A DNA stretch of 47,656 bases, from the NCBI RefSeq assembly GCF_002160495.1, contig NZ_NFKR01000021.1:1-47656 (forward strand), given 5' to 3'. A model generated the notes under the pieces. The model was not told the DNA's origin. It saw nothing but the letters and a program-made list of their open reading frames with translations, and did not search any database. This stretch comes from Erysipelatoclostridium sp. An173 (GTDB lineage: Bacteria; Bacillota_I; Bacilli_A; Erysipelotrichales; Coprobacillaceae). Position numbers and translations under genes: made by a program. Positions 1 through 9,401 of the stretch are shown here, one piece after another (the stretch's first letter is position 1; each line of letters opens with the position of its first letter).

Positions 1-180
1 TTTTAGTTTATCAATACTGATGTGCTGTACCATATCTTTGCAAATCTGGGATTTCTAACGTATCAAGGCTCATTCAATGGTAGTAAAATCGTAGTAATTT
101 GAAGTATTTAAACCCCTTGAAAATGCTGATAGATACAGTGTTTTAGAGGACAATCAGATTTTTAGTTGGTTTTTATAATA
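1..180. other. Window edge with no recognisable gene
   Basis: All six frames are interrupted by stops within short distances, and I see no ribosome binding site, RNA gene or repeat. It lies downstream of punA on the minus strand, so it may be an intergenic spacer or the untranslated end of a gene outside the window. Confidence 0.4.
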
Positions 181-228
181 AAAAGTGGTATGAGCTGACC
201 CATAGGGTCGAGTTCACTACCACTCTTT
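181..228 (-). terminator. Intrinsic terminator of punA
   Basis: A long imperfect hairpin: AGTGGTA (184-190) pairs with TACCACT (218-224), TGAGCT with AGTTCA (one G-U pair), and GACCC with GGGTC around an ATA loop. On the minus strand it is followed by a T-rich run (complement of 173-184). The punA stop codon (219-217) lies inside the stem. Confidence 0.8.
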
Positions 229-1029
229 AATAATTCCTTTAATTAATGTTGCAAAGTTTTTTTCTGATTTTTCGGCAATTTCAATTACTTCATCATGACT
301 TAGTTCTTGGCTTGATAATCCTGCAGCTTTATTAGTGATTAATGAGATGCCTAAAGTTTTCATATTACAATGACGGGCTACAATAGCTTCAGGAATTGTT
401 GACATTCCTACAGCATCAGCACCTAAAACTTTTAAAGCTCTAATTTCAGCTGGTGTTTCATACATTGGCCCTTGGCAATAAGCATAAACACCATCTTTTA
501 AAATAATATCATTTTCATCAGCTACTTTATGAGCAAGTTCACCAATTTCTTCATTATAAGCTTCACACATATCAGGGAAGCGAGGACCAAATTCGTCTAA
601 ATTAGGACCTCTTAATGGACTATTCATAAATAGACTAATATGATCTTTAATCAACATTAATTGACCAGGATTTAAGTCTTCACGAATACCGCCACATGCA
701 TTTGTTAAGATTAAATTTTCAATACCTAATCTTTTAAAGACTCTAATTGGTAAAGTGACAATTTGCATATCATTTCCTTCATAATAATGGAAGCGGCCTT
801 TCATGGCTATGACAGTTTTACCTTCTAATGAACCAATAACTAATTTACCAATATGGCCTTTTAAATTAGTTAAAGGAAAGTGGGGGATATCGCGGTAATC
901 CAATTCAATTGGGTTTTTGATTTCATCAACTAGATGCCCTAAACCAGAGCCTAAAATAATCGCAAGATCAATTTTACCATGATATTGCGACTTGATGTAA
1001 TCAGTAGCTTCATTGATTTTAATGTGCAT
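217..1029 (-). CDS. punA: Purine nucleoside phosphorylase
   Basis: Phosphorolyses purine nucleosides, probably inosine and guanosine, to the free base and ribose-1-phosphate in the cytosolic salvage pathway. At 270 residues it has the usual length of the trimeric PNP family. Visible signatures are the phosphate-binding GSGLG near residues 27-31, the GRFHYYEG segment at 78-85, GPMYETPAE at 187-195, GMSTIPE at 208-214 and the base-contacting TNKAAG near 232-237. The ATG is preceded by AGGAGGT seven bases upstream. It is divergent from the HD-domain gene and probably monocistronic, because its stop codon is inside a terminator hairpin. Phosphopentomutase and deoxyribose genes often found beside it are not in the window. 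Confidence 0.93.
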   Translation of the reverse strand: MHIKINEATDYIKSQYHGKIDLAIILGSGLGHLVDEIKNPIELDYRDIPHFPLTNLKGHIGKLVIGSLEGKTVIAMKGRFHYYEGNDMQIVTLPIRVFKRLGIENLILTNACGGIREDLNPGQLMLIKDHISLFMNSPLRGPNLDEFGPRFPDMCEAYNEEIGELAHKVADENDIILKDGVYAYCQGPMYETPAEIRALKVLGADAVGMSTIPEAIVARHCNMKTLGISLITNKAAGLSSQELSHDEVIEIAEKSEKNFATLIKGIIKEW

Positions 1030-1050
1030 ACATTATACCTCCTGCTTTCA

Positions 1051-1059
1051 ATTATAGCA
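1051..1059 (-). promoter_or_regulatory. Extended -10 promoter of punA
   Basis: The minus strand reads TGCTATAAT, a TG-extended -10 element, about 20 bases upstream of the punA start codon. I see no good -35 hexamer at the usual distance. Confidence 0.55.
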
Positions 1060-1205
1060 TAAACTTATTAAATGTATTATAATGAAAGTACAAAAAACTA
1101 AAGATTATTGGTTTTTAAAATAATAATGGCTTTAAAATACTAAAATATGGTTTACATTAAGTAGTTATAATCATTTTTAGTTTTTTTAACATAAGGAGTG
1201 ATAAT

Positions 1206-2438
1206 ATGGATCGATCAACTTATCAATTAAATCAAACAAAGCTACGTGATAGCAAAGTATTTCGTGATGCGATTCATAATTATATCCATGTTGACCAGCC
1301 AGTTATTTTAGATTTAATAAATTCTAAAGAAATGCAACGTCTTAGAAGAATAAAACAATTAGGTGGTGTTCATCAGGTTTATCAAAGTGCTGAGCATTCA
1401 CGCTTTTGTCATTCATTAGGTGTTTATTATGTCGTAAGAAAAATGATATTCAATAGTGCTATTGGTCAGGCACTATGCGATTATGATAAATTAATAGTCA
1501 TGTGTGCAGCTTTATTACATGATATTGGTCATGGACCTTTTTCACATTGTTTTGAAGAAGTATATCAAATAAAACATGAAGACTATACAGTTAAAATAAT
1601 CAATGGTCAAAGCGAGGTCCATCAAATCCTGGAAAATTTTAATAAAGGTTTTGCTAAAGAGGTAAGTAGTGTTATTGAAAAAAAACACCCTAATAAGATT
1701 TTGGTTCAAATGGTATCCAGTCAGTTAGATGGAGATCGAATGGATTATTTACTTAGGGATTCTTATTTTACCGGAACTACTTATGGCCATTTTGATATGG
1801 CTAGGATCTTAAGGGTGATGCAAGTATATGATGGAAAAATTGTATTTAAAGAAGCTGGAGTTCAAGCTATCGAAAATTATATCTTAGCGCGCTATCATAT
1901 GTATTGGCAAGTATATTATCATCCAACAAGTCGCAGTTATGAACAGCTATTGATGAGTATTTTTAGAAGAATCAAAGATCTCTATGATTCTGGTTATCAA
2001 TTTGGTGATATTAACTATTTATTGCCTTTTTTAAAAGGAAATGTTAGTGAACAAGATTATGTTAAATTAGATGAAAGTATCATATTATATTATTTTATGG
2101 TATTTAGTGAGGGTAAAGATACTATTTTAGCGAATCTGTGTAATCGTTTTTTAAATCGGAAATTATTTAGTTATCGTGATTATAATAATGAAGATGATTT
2201 ATGTGATGTAAAAGATTATGTTTTAAAGTGTGGTTATGATCTGCGGTATTATCTTGTTTTTGATGATCAAAAACAAATACCATATCTTTATTATGGTAAT
2301 AGTGATGATATAAGTGAAATTGAAATTCTAGTTGATGGTAAACTAAAATTTTTACCCGAGGTTTCAGAAATTGTAGGGGCAATAATTAAATCAAAAAATA
2401 ATAAAGATGATCGTAAAATATTTTATCCCGAAGTATAA
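1206..2438 (+). CDS. HD-superfamily phosphohydrolase, YwfO/SAMHD1-like
   Basis: A 410-residue metal-dependent HD hydrolase of the group containing Bacillus YwfO and the dNTP triphosphohydrolases. HSRFCHSLG (64-72), the HD signature HDIGHGPFSH (105-114) and the aspartate in QLDGDRMDYLLRDS (D175) form the expected metal site. The C-terminal half is poorly conserved and acidic. The family cleaves deoxynucleoside triphosphates, but the substrate of this member is inferred. The ATG follows AAGGAG at a normal distance. It is separated from the divergent punA by about 175 bases and converges on the penicillin-binding protein gene, with a hairpin whose loop contains this gene's stop codon. Confidence 0.88.
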   Translation: MDRSTYQLNQTKLRDSKVFRDAIHNYIHVDQPVILDLINSKEMQRLRRIKQLGGVHQVYQSAEHSRFCHSLGVYYVVRKMIFNSAIGQALCDYDKLIVMCAALLHDIGHGPFSHCFEEVYQIKHEDYTVKIINGQSEVHQILENFNKGFAKEVSSVIEKKHPNKILVQMVSSQLDGDRMDYLLRDSYFTGTTYGHFDMARILRVMQVYDGKIVFKEAGVQAIENYILARYHMYWQVYYHPTSRSYEQLLMSIFRRIKDLYDSGYQFGDINYLLPFLKGNVSEQDYVKLDESIILYYFMVFSEGKDTILANLCNRFLNRKLFSYRDYNNEDDLCDVKDYVLKCGYDLRYYLVFDDQKQIPYLYYGNSDDISEIEILVDGKLKFLPEVSEIVGAIIKSKNNKDDRKIFYPEV

Positions 2439-2449
2439 ACTTCGGGATA
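2424..2449. terminator. Bidirectional hairpin between HD gene and pbp
   Basis: TATCCCGAAGT (2424-2434) pairs perfectly with ACTTCGGGATA (2439-2449) around an ATAA loop containing the stop codon of the HD gene. The flanks are T-rich on the plus side and A-rich on the other, so it can serve both convergent genes. Confidence 0.75.
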
Positions 2450-2453
2450 TTTA

Positions 2454-4331
2454 TTATTCCTTTTTAAACCAGTAGACTAAACCATTTTCATCATTTTCAC
2501 CAGTTAGTGGATTTATGGCGATTTGTTGTAAAGAAGAAGTTGGCTGATACCAGTTAACTTCCTTGATTTTATTAGTGTATTGTAAAACATCAACGACGGT
2601 TTTTTTAGCGACTGTTTTATCATTAGTCGTAGTCATTTTACGATTATCATCATAACCTACCCAGCTAGCAACTAATACTTCAGGATTATAAGCGACCGCT
2701 AAATTATCAACATCGGTACTCCCAGTTTTACAAGCATTAATATTATCTAATTGATAACCAGCCATCGTAGCTTGTAAGTAGGTACTAAAAGTATCGTTAA
2801 AAGTAGAAGTTAATAGTTGTGATAAAACAAGACAAGTATCCTGATTGAGCATTTTTTGATCTTCACGTTCGTGTTCATATAATACTTCACCGGCAGCGTT
2901 AGTAATTTTTTCAATCATATATAAATGATTATAGGTTCCTTCGCTAGCAAGACAGTTATACATATTAGCTAGATTGTAAATATTAGTATTTAAGGTTCCC
3001 AGGGCTAGAGAAGCATTAGCTTCAACATTGTCGATACCAAATTTTTTAATTAAGGCGGCTAAATTCTCTTCTCCTAAAAATAAATGGGTTTTAACAGCAT
3101 AGATATTATCAGATACTGCAATAGCCTGAGCAAGAGTAATATCATCATAAGCATATTTGTCATTAAAATTACCAGGACTATAGGTAGTATTATCATCAAG
3201 TTTAAAAGTTGTTGGCTCACATAAAAAAGTGGTTGTTGGGGTAAAGCCGTTTTCTAATGCTAGATAATAAAGCAATGGTTTAATTGTACTGCCGATTTGT
3301 CGATTGGTCTGGGTAGCTCGGTTATATTGGGATTGAGCATAATCTTTACCACCGATTAATGCTAGTACTTTACTAGTATAAGGCTCAACAACAATACTAG
3401 CGGTTTCTACTTCACTATCTTGAGTGTATTCTTTAGCACTTTTAGTGATGATATCTTGATAGCCTTGATCAAAGGTAGTATAAACATTTAATCCTTGATT
3501 TAAATAAGTATTATTATAGAAACCAAGTGCTTCCAATTCTTCGATAACGGCATCTTTATAATAATTATTATCAATATTTTCATCAACTTGGTGCTCTTTA
3601 GCTAAGTTTAAATCACTATTTAAAACTCGCTGTTTTTCATTTTCCGTAATATTACCACAATCAATTAACGCATCTAAGACTAAACTTTGTCTTTTTCTAG
3701 CGGCAGTTTCATCATTTAAAGGCGAATAATAAGTTGGTCCATTAATTACTCCTGCCAACATGCTGCTTTCATTTAAATCAAGATTTTTAGCACTTTTACC
3801 ATAGAAATACTGTGCAGCATTTTCAATGCCATAGATACCATGGCCAAAATAAACATTATTTACATATCCTTCAAGAATTTCATCTTTAGTTAAATGAGTT
3901 TCCAATTGCATTGTTAAAAAGGCTTCTTTTATTTTTCTAGACCAGGACTTTTCGTTTGTTAAATAGAGCAAACGTGCATATTGTTGAGTAATTGTACTTG
4001 CTCCTTGGGATTTATCCTGATTGATTAAATTAACTTTTATTGCTCTTGCAATACCAATTGGATCAAAACCACGATGTTGATAGAAATGCTGATCTTCAAT
4101 AGCAACAATACTTTCTAAAAAATAATCACTAACGTTATCTAAAGTAACATAATGACCAGCATAATCATTAATAGATTGATAGAAAATATCTTGATTGTCG
4201 TCATAGAGTTTTAAGTATCGATTTTTATTTAAATCTGGTTCACCCATACAGTATGCAACTAAATAAAGTGAGAGAACAAAGGTAACTAAACTAGCAGCTA
4301 TGATTACAAAGATTTTTATGACTTTTTTCAT
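2454..4331 (-). CDS. Class A penicillin-binding protein (transglycosylase/transpeptidase)
   Basis: A bifunctional peptidoglycan synthase of 625 residues, anchored by an N-terminal membrane segment (about 7-28). The GT51 transglycosylase domain follows (about 55-220), with the catalytic-glutamate motif EDQHFYQHRGF at 79-89 and QGASTITQQ at 109-117. The transpeptidase domain (about 290-580) has the active-site serine S348 in STIK, S407 in the SDN motif and K535 in KTG. All three penicillin-binding motifs are intact. It ends soon after the transpeptidase domain with no PASTA or fibronectin extension, making it one of the shorter class A PBPs. It is transcribed alone, divergently from the DUF1934-cls genes. 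Confidence 0.93.
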   Translation of the reverse strand: MKKVIKIFVIIAASLVTFVLSLYLVAYCMGEPDLNKNRYLKLYDDNQDIFYQSINDYAGHYVTLDNVSDYFLESIVAIEDQHFYQHRGFDPIGIARAIKVNLINQDKSQGASTITQQYARLLYLTNEKSWSRKIKEAFLTMQLETHLTKDEILEGYVNNVYFGHGIYGIENAAQYFYGKSAKNLDLNESSMLAGVINGPTYYSPLNDETAARKRQSLVLDALIDCGNITENEKQRVLNSDLNLAKEHQVDENIDNNYYKDAVIEELEALGFYNNTYLNQGLNVYTTFDQGYQDIITKSAKEYTQDSEVETASIVVEPYTSKVLALIGGKDYAQSQYNRATQTNRQIGSTIKPLLYYLALENGFTPTTTFLCEPTTFKLDDNTTYSPGNFNDKYAYDDITLAQAIAVSDNIYAVKTHLFLGEENLAALIKKFGIDNVEANASLALGTLNTNIYNLANMYNCLASEGTYNHLYMIEKITNAAGEVLYEHEREDQKMLNQDTCLVLSQLLTSTFNDTFSTYLQATMAGYQLDNINACKTGSTDVDNLAVAYNPEVLVASWVGYDDNRKMTTTNDKTVAKKTVVDVLQYTNKIKEVNWYQPTSSLQQIAINPLTGENDENGLVYWFKKE

Positions 4332-4366
4332 TTATTTGATCACCAAAAGTATTCTTGACGCTTTTG

Positions 4367-4375
4367 TGCTATAAT
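4367..4375 (+). promoter_or_regulatory. Extended -10 promoter for DUF1934-cls
   Basis: TGCTATAAT, an extended -10, lies 37 bases upstream of the DUF1934 gene. TTGACG at 4355-4360 is too close (9-base spacer) to be its -35. Confidence 0.5.
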
Positions 4376-4411
4376 ATGCACTGATTAAATAGAAAAGAAA
4401 GATGGGATACG

Positions 4412-4792
4412 ATGAAAAAATTAATTAAATTAAATTATCATAGTGTTTTTAAATATGAAAATGATAAAGAATCATTTAAGTATAATGGTGCTGCTTTTTT
4501 AGAAGAGTTAGATGATAAGACGATTATTAGTTATGGAGATAAAACTAAAATTAAATTTATTTTAAAAAAGGATGAAGTTTTTTTACATAATGATGCAAGT
4601 GTTTTGCACTTACATAAAAATCGAGTTATACTAAACCATTATCAAACAGAATATGGTATTTTAAAACTACAAACAAGATTAATTAATTATGAATATGATA
4701 ATACTATCAAAATAAAGTATGCTTTATATGATGGTATGAATTTAATAAGTGAGGTTTATATTGTATTGAATTATCAGATTTTGGAGAATTAG
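4412..4792 (+). CDS. DUF1934 (YwiB-like) beta-barrel protein
   Basis: A 126-residue cytoplasmic protein of unknown function. Alternating hydrophobic and polar strands with no signal peptide or membrane segment fit the small calycin-like barrel of the YwiB/DUF1934 family. In Bacillus subtilis ywiB sits directly upstream of argS; here only cls intervenes before argS and rpoE, which supports the assignment. The stop is two bases before the start of cls, so the two genes are probably translationally coupled. The ribosome binding site is weak (AAAGATGGGA). Function is not predictable from the sequence. Confidence 0.7.
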   Translation: MKKLIKLNYHSVFKYENDKESFKYNGAAFLEELDDKTIISYGDKTKIKFILKKDEVFLHNDASVLHLHKNRVILNHYQTEYGILKLQTRLINYEYDNTIKIKYALYDGMNLISEVYIVLNYQILEN

Positions 4793-4794
4793 AA

Positions 4795-6315
4795 ATGAAA
4801 ATTTTAAAGCTTTTACAAAATCGAATCTTTGTATCGGTTACCTTAATATTATTACAGATTATTTTAATTTTCTTATTCATGCAGTTTATCTTTTTAGATG
4901 CTAAGGCATTAAGATTTTGTTCGATGATTATTAGTGCTTTAGTAACGTTATATATTATTAATAAAGATGACGATGATCCTAATTATAAAATAATCTGGTT
5001 AATTCCTATTTTGGTTTTTCCCGTTTTTGGTGGTTTATTGTATTTAGTTTTTGGTAATAAAAAACCGGCTAAAAAATTACAGGAAGCATATCGAAAACAA
5101 GATCAGGCGATTAAACCATATCGTTATTTTAATGAAGTTCATAAAACAATTGGTGATGAGGTAGTTAGGGGCCAAGTAAATTATATTGTTGATGAGCAGT
5201 TTCCGGTTTATAAAAATAGTGAGGTAAAGTATTATTCTTTAGGTGACAACGCCTTTCCTGATTTATTAGATGAATTAAAAAAAGCCAAGTATTTTATTTT
5301 TATGGAGTATTTTATTGTCGAAGAAGGGGAAATGTTTAATCAGGTATTAGAAATCTTAAAGCAAAAAGTTAAAGAGGGTGTCGAAGTTCGTTTTATGTAT
5401 GATGATATGGGTTCTTTAACGATGCTGCCATATCACTATTATAAAAAACTAGAAGAATATGGTATTAAATGTATTGCGTTTAACCATGTTGTACCGTTAC
5501 TTTCTATTGTAATGAACAATCGTGACCACCGTAAAATTACGGTTATTGATGGAAATGTAGGATTTAATGGTGGTTTTAATTTAGCGGATGAGTATATTAA
5601 TGCTAAAGTTAAATATGGTCATTGGAAAGATACTGGTGTTATGATTAAAGGTGAAGCAGTCTGGAATTTAACACTAATGTTTTTAACGACCTGGAATGCT
5701 TCATTAAATCAAACCGAAGAGTATGATCGTTATCATCCACGTCATTATCCTTTGCCTGATATTAAACCAAGCGGATATATTTTACCATATGGTGATTCAC
5801 CGCTTGATGATAAGCCGGTTGGTAAAAATGTGTATTTAAATATTATCAATCAAGCTCAGCGCTACTTATATATTTATACCCCTTATTTAATTATTAATGA
5901 TGAGTTAAAAAATGCATTATGCTTAGCGGTATTACGTGGTGTTGATGTTCGAATTGTTACCCCAGGGATCCCGGATAAAAAAACGGTATTTAAAGTAACT
6001 CGTTCTTATTATGAACCTTTAGTATTAGGCGGTGTTAAAATATATGAGTATACTCCTGGTTTTATGCATGGTAAAAATTTTGTTTGTGATGATAAGATTG
6101 CTACCGTAGGTACTATTAATTTAGACTATCGTAGCTTGTATTTACATTTTGAATGTGGTGTATATATGTATGATGTTGCGGCCATTAAGGATATTAAAGA
6201 AGATTTTTTAAATACAATTGAACTTAGTAAAGAAATTACTTATGATGATGTTTTAAGAGGCCGATTTAGAGGCTGGTTTGAAGCAATATTAAGATTATTT
6301 GCACCATTATTATAA
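4795..6315 (+). CDS. cls: Cardiolipin synthase
   Basis: Condenses two phosphatidylglycerol molecules to cardiolipin and glycerol at the membrane. The 506-residue protein has N-terminal hydrophobic segments (about 12-35, 39-56 and 66-86) followed by two phospholipase D domains. Both HKD motifs are intact: H245-K247-D252 followed by GFNGGFN, and H425-K427-D432 followed by GTINLDYRS. This is the usual length and layout for Gram-positive Cls. It starts two bases after the upstream stop and is followed by an intrinsic terminator, so it ends the transcription unit. Confidence 0.94.
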   Translation: MKILKLLQNRIFVSVTLILLQIILIFLFMQFIFLDAKALRFCSMIISALVTLYIINKDDDDPNYKIIWLIPILVFPVFGGLLYLVFGNKKPAKKLQEAYRKQDQAIKPYRYFNEVHKTIGDEVVRGQVNYIVDEQFPVYKNSEVKYYSLGDNAFPDLLDELKKAKYFIFMEYFIVEEGEMFNQVLEILKQKVKEGVEVRFMYDDMGSLTMLPYHYYKKLEEYGIKCIAFNHVVPLLSIVMNNRDHRKITVIDGNVGFNGGFNLADEYINAKVKYGHWKDTGVMIKGEAVWNLTLMFLTTWNASLNQTEEYDRYHPRHYPLPDIKPSGYILPYGDSPLDDKPVGKNVYLNIINQAQRYLYIYTPYLIINDELKNALCLAVLRGVDVRIVTPGIPDKKTVFKVTRSYYEPLVLGGVKIYEYTPGFMHGKNFVCDDKIATVGTINLDYRSLYLHFECGVYMYDVAAIKDIKEDFLNTIELSKEITYDDVLRGRFRGWFEAILRLFAPLL

Positions 6316-6335
6316 ATGGATTAGTTAATAATAGG

Positions 6336-6364
6336 AAGAATTGAAAAAGTATTCAATTCTTTTT
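6336..6364 (+). terminator. Terminator after cls
   Basis: AAGAATTGAA (6336-6345) pairs with TTCAATTCTT (6352-6361) around AAAGTA, followed by a T-run. Confidence 0.85.
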
Positions 6365-6451
6365 ATTTGGGTGTTTAAAAATTACTCTTGATTAATTTTA
6401 TTTCAATGATATTATTTTACAGTAGATTTGTGATAAAATTTTTTAAAAACA

Positions 6452-6480
6452 TTGACTTAATGAGGGTTTAATGGTAATTT
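6452..6480 (+). promoter_or_regulatory. Putative argS promoter
   Basis: TTGACT-N17-TAATTT, placing transcription start near 6487, only about 30 bases before argS. The leader would be too short for a T-box riboswitch. Confidence 0.45.
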
Positions 6481-6516
6481 AATGAAGATATGTAAAAAGA
6501 TTAAAGGAGGACAATA

Positions 6517-8178
6517 ATGGCAGTTAATAAAATAGAAGCAACTTTAAAAGAAACGTTGAAACAAGCGATAATTTCGTGTGGTTTTGTTGAAGAATATGAT
6601 CAAAATAGTATTGTAATTGAAATTCCTAAAGATAAAGCTCATGGGGACTATTCAACAAATTTAGCGATGCAATTAACAAAATTATTAAAACGCAATCCAC
6701 GACAAATTGCTCAAGAAATAGTAGATGCAATTGATAAAGATAAAGCTCAAATTGAAAAAATTGAAATTGCTGGACCGGGGTTTATTAATCTGTTTTTAGC
6801 TAAAGATGCGATGACATCAATAATAAAAGAAGTTTTAACAGAAAAAGAAGCTTATGGTAGAAGCAATTATGGAAACGGAACTAAATATAATGTTGAATTT
6901 GTATCTGCCAACCCAACAGGAGATTTACATTTAGGACATGCTAAAGGAGCAGCGGTTGGAGATAGTATTTGTAGAATCATGTCGGCTGCTGGCTATGATG
7001 TAACTAGAGAATATTATATCAATGATGCTGGTAATCAGATTTATAATTTAGCGTTATCTTTATATGCTCGTTATCGTCAAGCTTTTAATCTAGAAGCACA
7101 AATGCCTGAAGATGGTTATTATGGTCAAGATGTTAAAGATATTGCCGTAAAGATAAAAGAAAGCGAAGGCGATAAGTATTTAAATATGCCAGAAGATGAA
7201 GCGATTGCTTTCTTTAGAAAAAAAGGAACTGAATATGAATTACAAAAAATCAAAGATATTTTAAAACAATTTAGAGTATCATTTGATGTTTGGTTTTCAG
7301 AAACTTCATTATATGAAGATAATTGCGTTGTTCCAACTGTCGAAAAATTAAAAGCAGCTGGATATACTTATGAAAGTGATGGTGCTTTATGGTTTAAATC
7401 AACTGAATTTGGGGATGATAAAGACCGTGTTTTAATAAAAAGTGATGGCAGCTATACATATTTAACACCAGATATTGCTTATCATTTAAATAAACTTGAT
7501 CGTGGATATGAATATTTAGTAGACTTATTTGGTGCTGATCATCATGGTTATATTAATCGAATGAAAGCCGCTATTCAAGCATTAGGATATAATGCTGATC
7601 AATTAAATATTGATATTATTCAAATGGTTAGAATGATGAATAATGGTGAACCAGTTAAAATGTCTAAAAGGACTGGTAATGCGGTAACGATTCAAGACTT
7701 AATTGATGAAATTGGTGTTGATGCTACACGTTATTTCTTTGTATCTAAAGCAGCAAATACAACTTTTGATTTTGACCTTGCCCTTGCAAAATCTAAGTCA
7801 AATGAAAATCCAGTATATTATGCTCAATATGCTCATGCTAGAATGTGTTCAATTAAAGCTCAAGCAGCTAAATTGAATTTAGAATATAGTGATCATTATG
7901 AATTGCTTGTAAATCCAAAGGAAATTGAACTTGTTAAGCATATTAATGAATTTAGAAACATAGTTATAGATAGTGCGGTAAATAGAACACCACATAAAAT
8001 TGCAAATTATATTCAACGTTTAGCACAATTATTCCATAGTTTCTATAATGAATGTTATGTAATCGATAAAGATAATCTTGAATTAAGTAAACAGAGATTA
8101 GCATTGGTAGAAGCTAGTAGAATTACACTTGCAAATGCATTAAACTTAATTGGTGTTAGCGCTCCAGAAAAGATGTAG
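6517..8178 (+). CDS. argS: Arginyl-tRNA synthetase
   Basis: Charges tRNA-Arg with arginine. The 553-residue class I synthetase has the N-terminal Arg-tRNA additional domain (about 1-100), the HIGH-type motif HLGH at 138-141 within SANPTGDLHLGHAKG, KMSKR at 381-385 and a C-terminal DALR anticodon-binding domain (about 435-553). The start has a strong AAAGGAGG site. It is followed 13 bases later by rpoE, the argS-rpoE arrangement known from Bacillus. No T-box leader is visible, so expression is probably not controlled by uncharged tRNA. Confidence 0.97.
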   Translation: MAVNKIEATLKETLKQAIISCGFVEEYDQNSIVIEIPKDKAHGDYSTNLAMQLTKLLKRNPRQIAQEIVDAIDKDKAQIEKIEIAGPGFINLFLAKDAMTSIIKEVLTEKEAYGRSNYGNGTKYNVEFVSANPTGDLHLGHAKGAAVGDSICRIMSAAGYDVTREYYINDAGNQIYNLALSLYARYRQAFNLEAQMPEDGYYGQDVKDIAVKIKESEGDKYLNMPEDEAIAFFRKKGTEYELQKIKDILKQFRVSFDVWFSETSLYEDNCVVPTVEKLKAAGYTYESDGALWFKSTEFGDDKDRVLIKSDGSYTYLTPDIAYHLNKLDRGYEYLVDLFGADHHGYINRMKAAIQALGYNADQLNIDIIQMVRMMNNGEPVKMSKRTGNAVTIQDLIDEIGVDATRYFFVSKAANTTFDFDLALAKSKSNENPVYYAQYAHARMCSIKAQAAKLNLEYSDHYELLVNPKEIELVKHINEFRNIVIDSAVNRTPHKIANYIQRLAQLFHSFYNECYVIDKDNLELSKQRLALVEASRITLANALNLIGVSAPEKM

Positions 8179-8191
8179 GAGGATAGGTTAA

Positions 8192-8539
8192 ATGGATAGT
8201 ATGGATAAATATCGTGATATGTCAATGGTAGATGTTGCTTTTGAATTAATGTCAAAGAAAAAATCTGCAGTTAACTTCTTTAAGTTATGGGAAGAAGTTT
8301 GTCAGATGAAAAAATTTGATGAACAGCAACAAGCAGATAAAGAATCATTATTTTATACAAATATTACTTTAGATGGTCGTTTTATTACTGTAGGAGAAAA
8401 TGCCTGGGATTTAAGAAGCCGTCATAAATTTAGTGATGTTCATATCGATATGAATGATATTTATAGCGATGATGAAGAAGATGATTCTGAAGAACCAGAA
8501 GATGATGTTGATTCTACAATTGAAGATGATTATAACTAG
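8192..8539 (+). CDS. rpoE: RNA polymerase delta subunit
   Basis: Accessory subunit specific to Gram-positive RNA polymerase that increases transcription specificity and recycling. Residues 1-82 match the folded HARE-HTH domain (SMVDVAFELM, then a conserved FTTNITLDGRF-like strand read here as FYTNITLDGRF and WDLR near 72-75). Residues from about 88 form the characteristic disordered acidic tail of Asp and Glu. At 115 residues it is shorter than the Bacillus protein (about 173), mainly because the acidic tail is shorter. AGGAGG lies nine bases before the ATG. It is co-transcribed with argS and ends at a perfect terminator. Confidence 0.93.
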   Translation: MDSMDKYRDMSMVDVAFELMSKKKSAVNFFKLWEEVCQMKKFDEQQQADKESLFYTNITLDGRFITVGENAWDLRSRHKFSDVHIDMNDIYSDDEEDDSEEPEDDVDSTIEDDYN

Positions 8540-8548
8540 GGATTGAAG

Positions 8549-8582
8549 ACAGATAAGAAAATAATTTCTTATCTGTTTTTTT
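8549..8582 (+). terminator. Terminator after rpoE
   Basis: ACAGATAAGAAA (8549-8560) pairs with TTTCTTATCTGT (8565-8576), loop ATAA, followed by seven T residues. Confidence 0.92.
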
Positions 8583-8585
8583 AAA

Positions 8586-8594
8586 TGCTATAAT
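8586..8594 (+). promoter_or_regulatory. Extended -10 promoter of udp
   Basis: TGCTATAAT directly after the rpoE terminator and 25 bases before udp. No convincing -35 is present. Confidence 0.55.
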
Positions 8595-8618
8595 ATAATT
8601 AAAAAGGAGGAACGAAAA

Positions 8619-9401
8619 ATGAAGTATTCACAAAACGGGAAAGAATATCATCTTGATATTAAAAAAGGTGATGTTGGAAAATATGTTATCTTACCAGGAG
8701 ATCCTAAACGCTGTCAAAAAATTGCCCAGTATTTTGATGATCCTCAATTAATAGCAGATAATCGTGAATATGTAACTTATACAGGATATCTCGATGGCAT
8801 TAAAGTAAGTGTTACTTCAACTGGTATCGGTGGACCATCAACTGCGATTGCTATTGAAGAGTTAGTTAAATCAGGAGCAGATACCTTTATTAGAGTCGGG
8901 ACATGTGGCGGTATGGAAATAGATGTAAAAAGCGGTGATATTGTTATTGCTTCTGGGGCTATTAGACAAGAAGGGACTAGTAAAGAATATGCACCAATTG
9001 AATTTCCAGCTGTTGGTAACTACACTATAATTAATGCTCTAGTAGATAGTGCTAAAAAAATGAAGAATATTAATTATCATGTTGGTGTTGTTCAATCTAA
9101 AGATTCTTTTTATGGACAGCATGATCCTTCAAGCAAGCCAGTAAGTTATGAATTAGAAAATAAATGGGAAGCCTGGTTAAGATTAGGGACATTGGCTTCA
9201 GAAATGGAAACAGCGGCTTTATACACAGTTTCTAGTTATTTAAAAGTTCGTAGTGCTACTGTACTTTTAGTTGTGGCTAATCAAGAACGAGAAAAAAAAG
9301 GATTAGATAATCCGGTTGTTCGTGATACTGATAAAGCTATTAAAGTAGCTATCGAAGCAATTAAATTATTAATTAAGCAAGATAAATTGGAGAGTGAATA
9401 A
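8619..9401 (+). CDS. udp: Uridine phosphorylase
   Basis: Phosphorolyses uridine (and possibly deoxyuridine) to uracil and ribose-1-phosphate for pyrimidine salvage. The 260-residue protein belongs to the NP-I family: phosphate-binding GDPKR at 27-31, VGTCGG at 93-98, and the nucleoside-binding SEMETAALY at 194-202. The QxxxG insert and overall length fit uridine rather than purine phosphorylase, though other pyrimidine nucleosides cannot be excluded. AAAGGAGG precedes the ATG. The stop overlaps the next start (TAATG), coupling it to the acetyltransferase gene. Confidence 0.9.
   Translation: MKYSQNGKEYHLDIKKGDVGKYVILPGDPKRCQKIAQYFDDPQLIADNREYVTYTGYLDGIKVSVTSTGIGGPSTAIAIEELVKSGADTFIRVGTCGGMEIDVKSGDIVIASGAIRQEGTSKEYAPIEFPAVGNYTIINALVDSAKKMKNINYHVGVVQSKDSFYGQHDPSSKPVSYELENKWEAWLRLGTLASEMETAALYTVSSYLKVRSATVLLVVANQEREKKGLDNPVVRDTDKAIKVAIEAIKLLIKQDKLESE

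Noticed and set aside
6365-6516. T-box riboswitch for argS
   Set aside because: The best promoter leaves a leader of about 30 bases, and no T-box, specifier stem or terminator was found.
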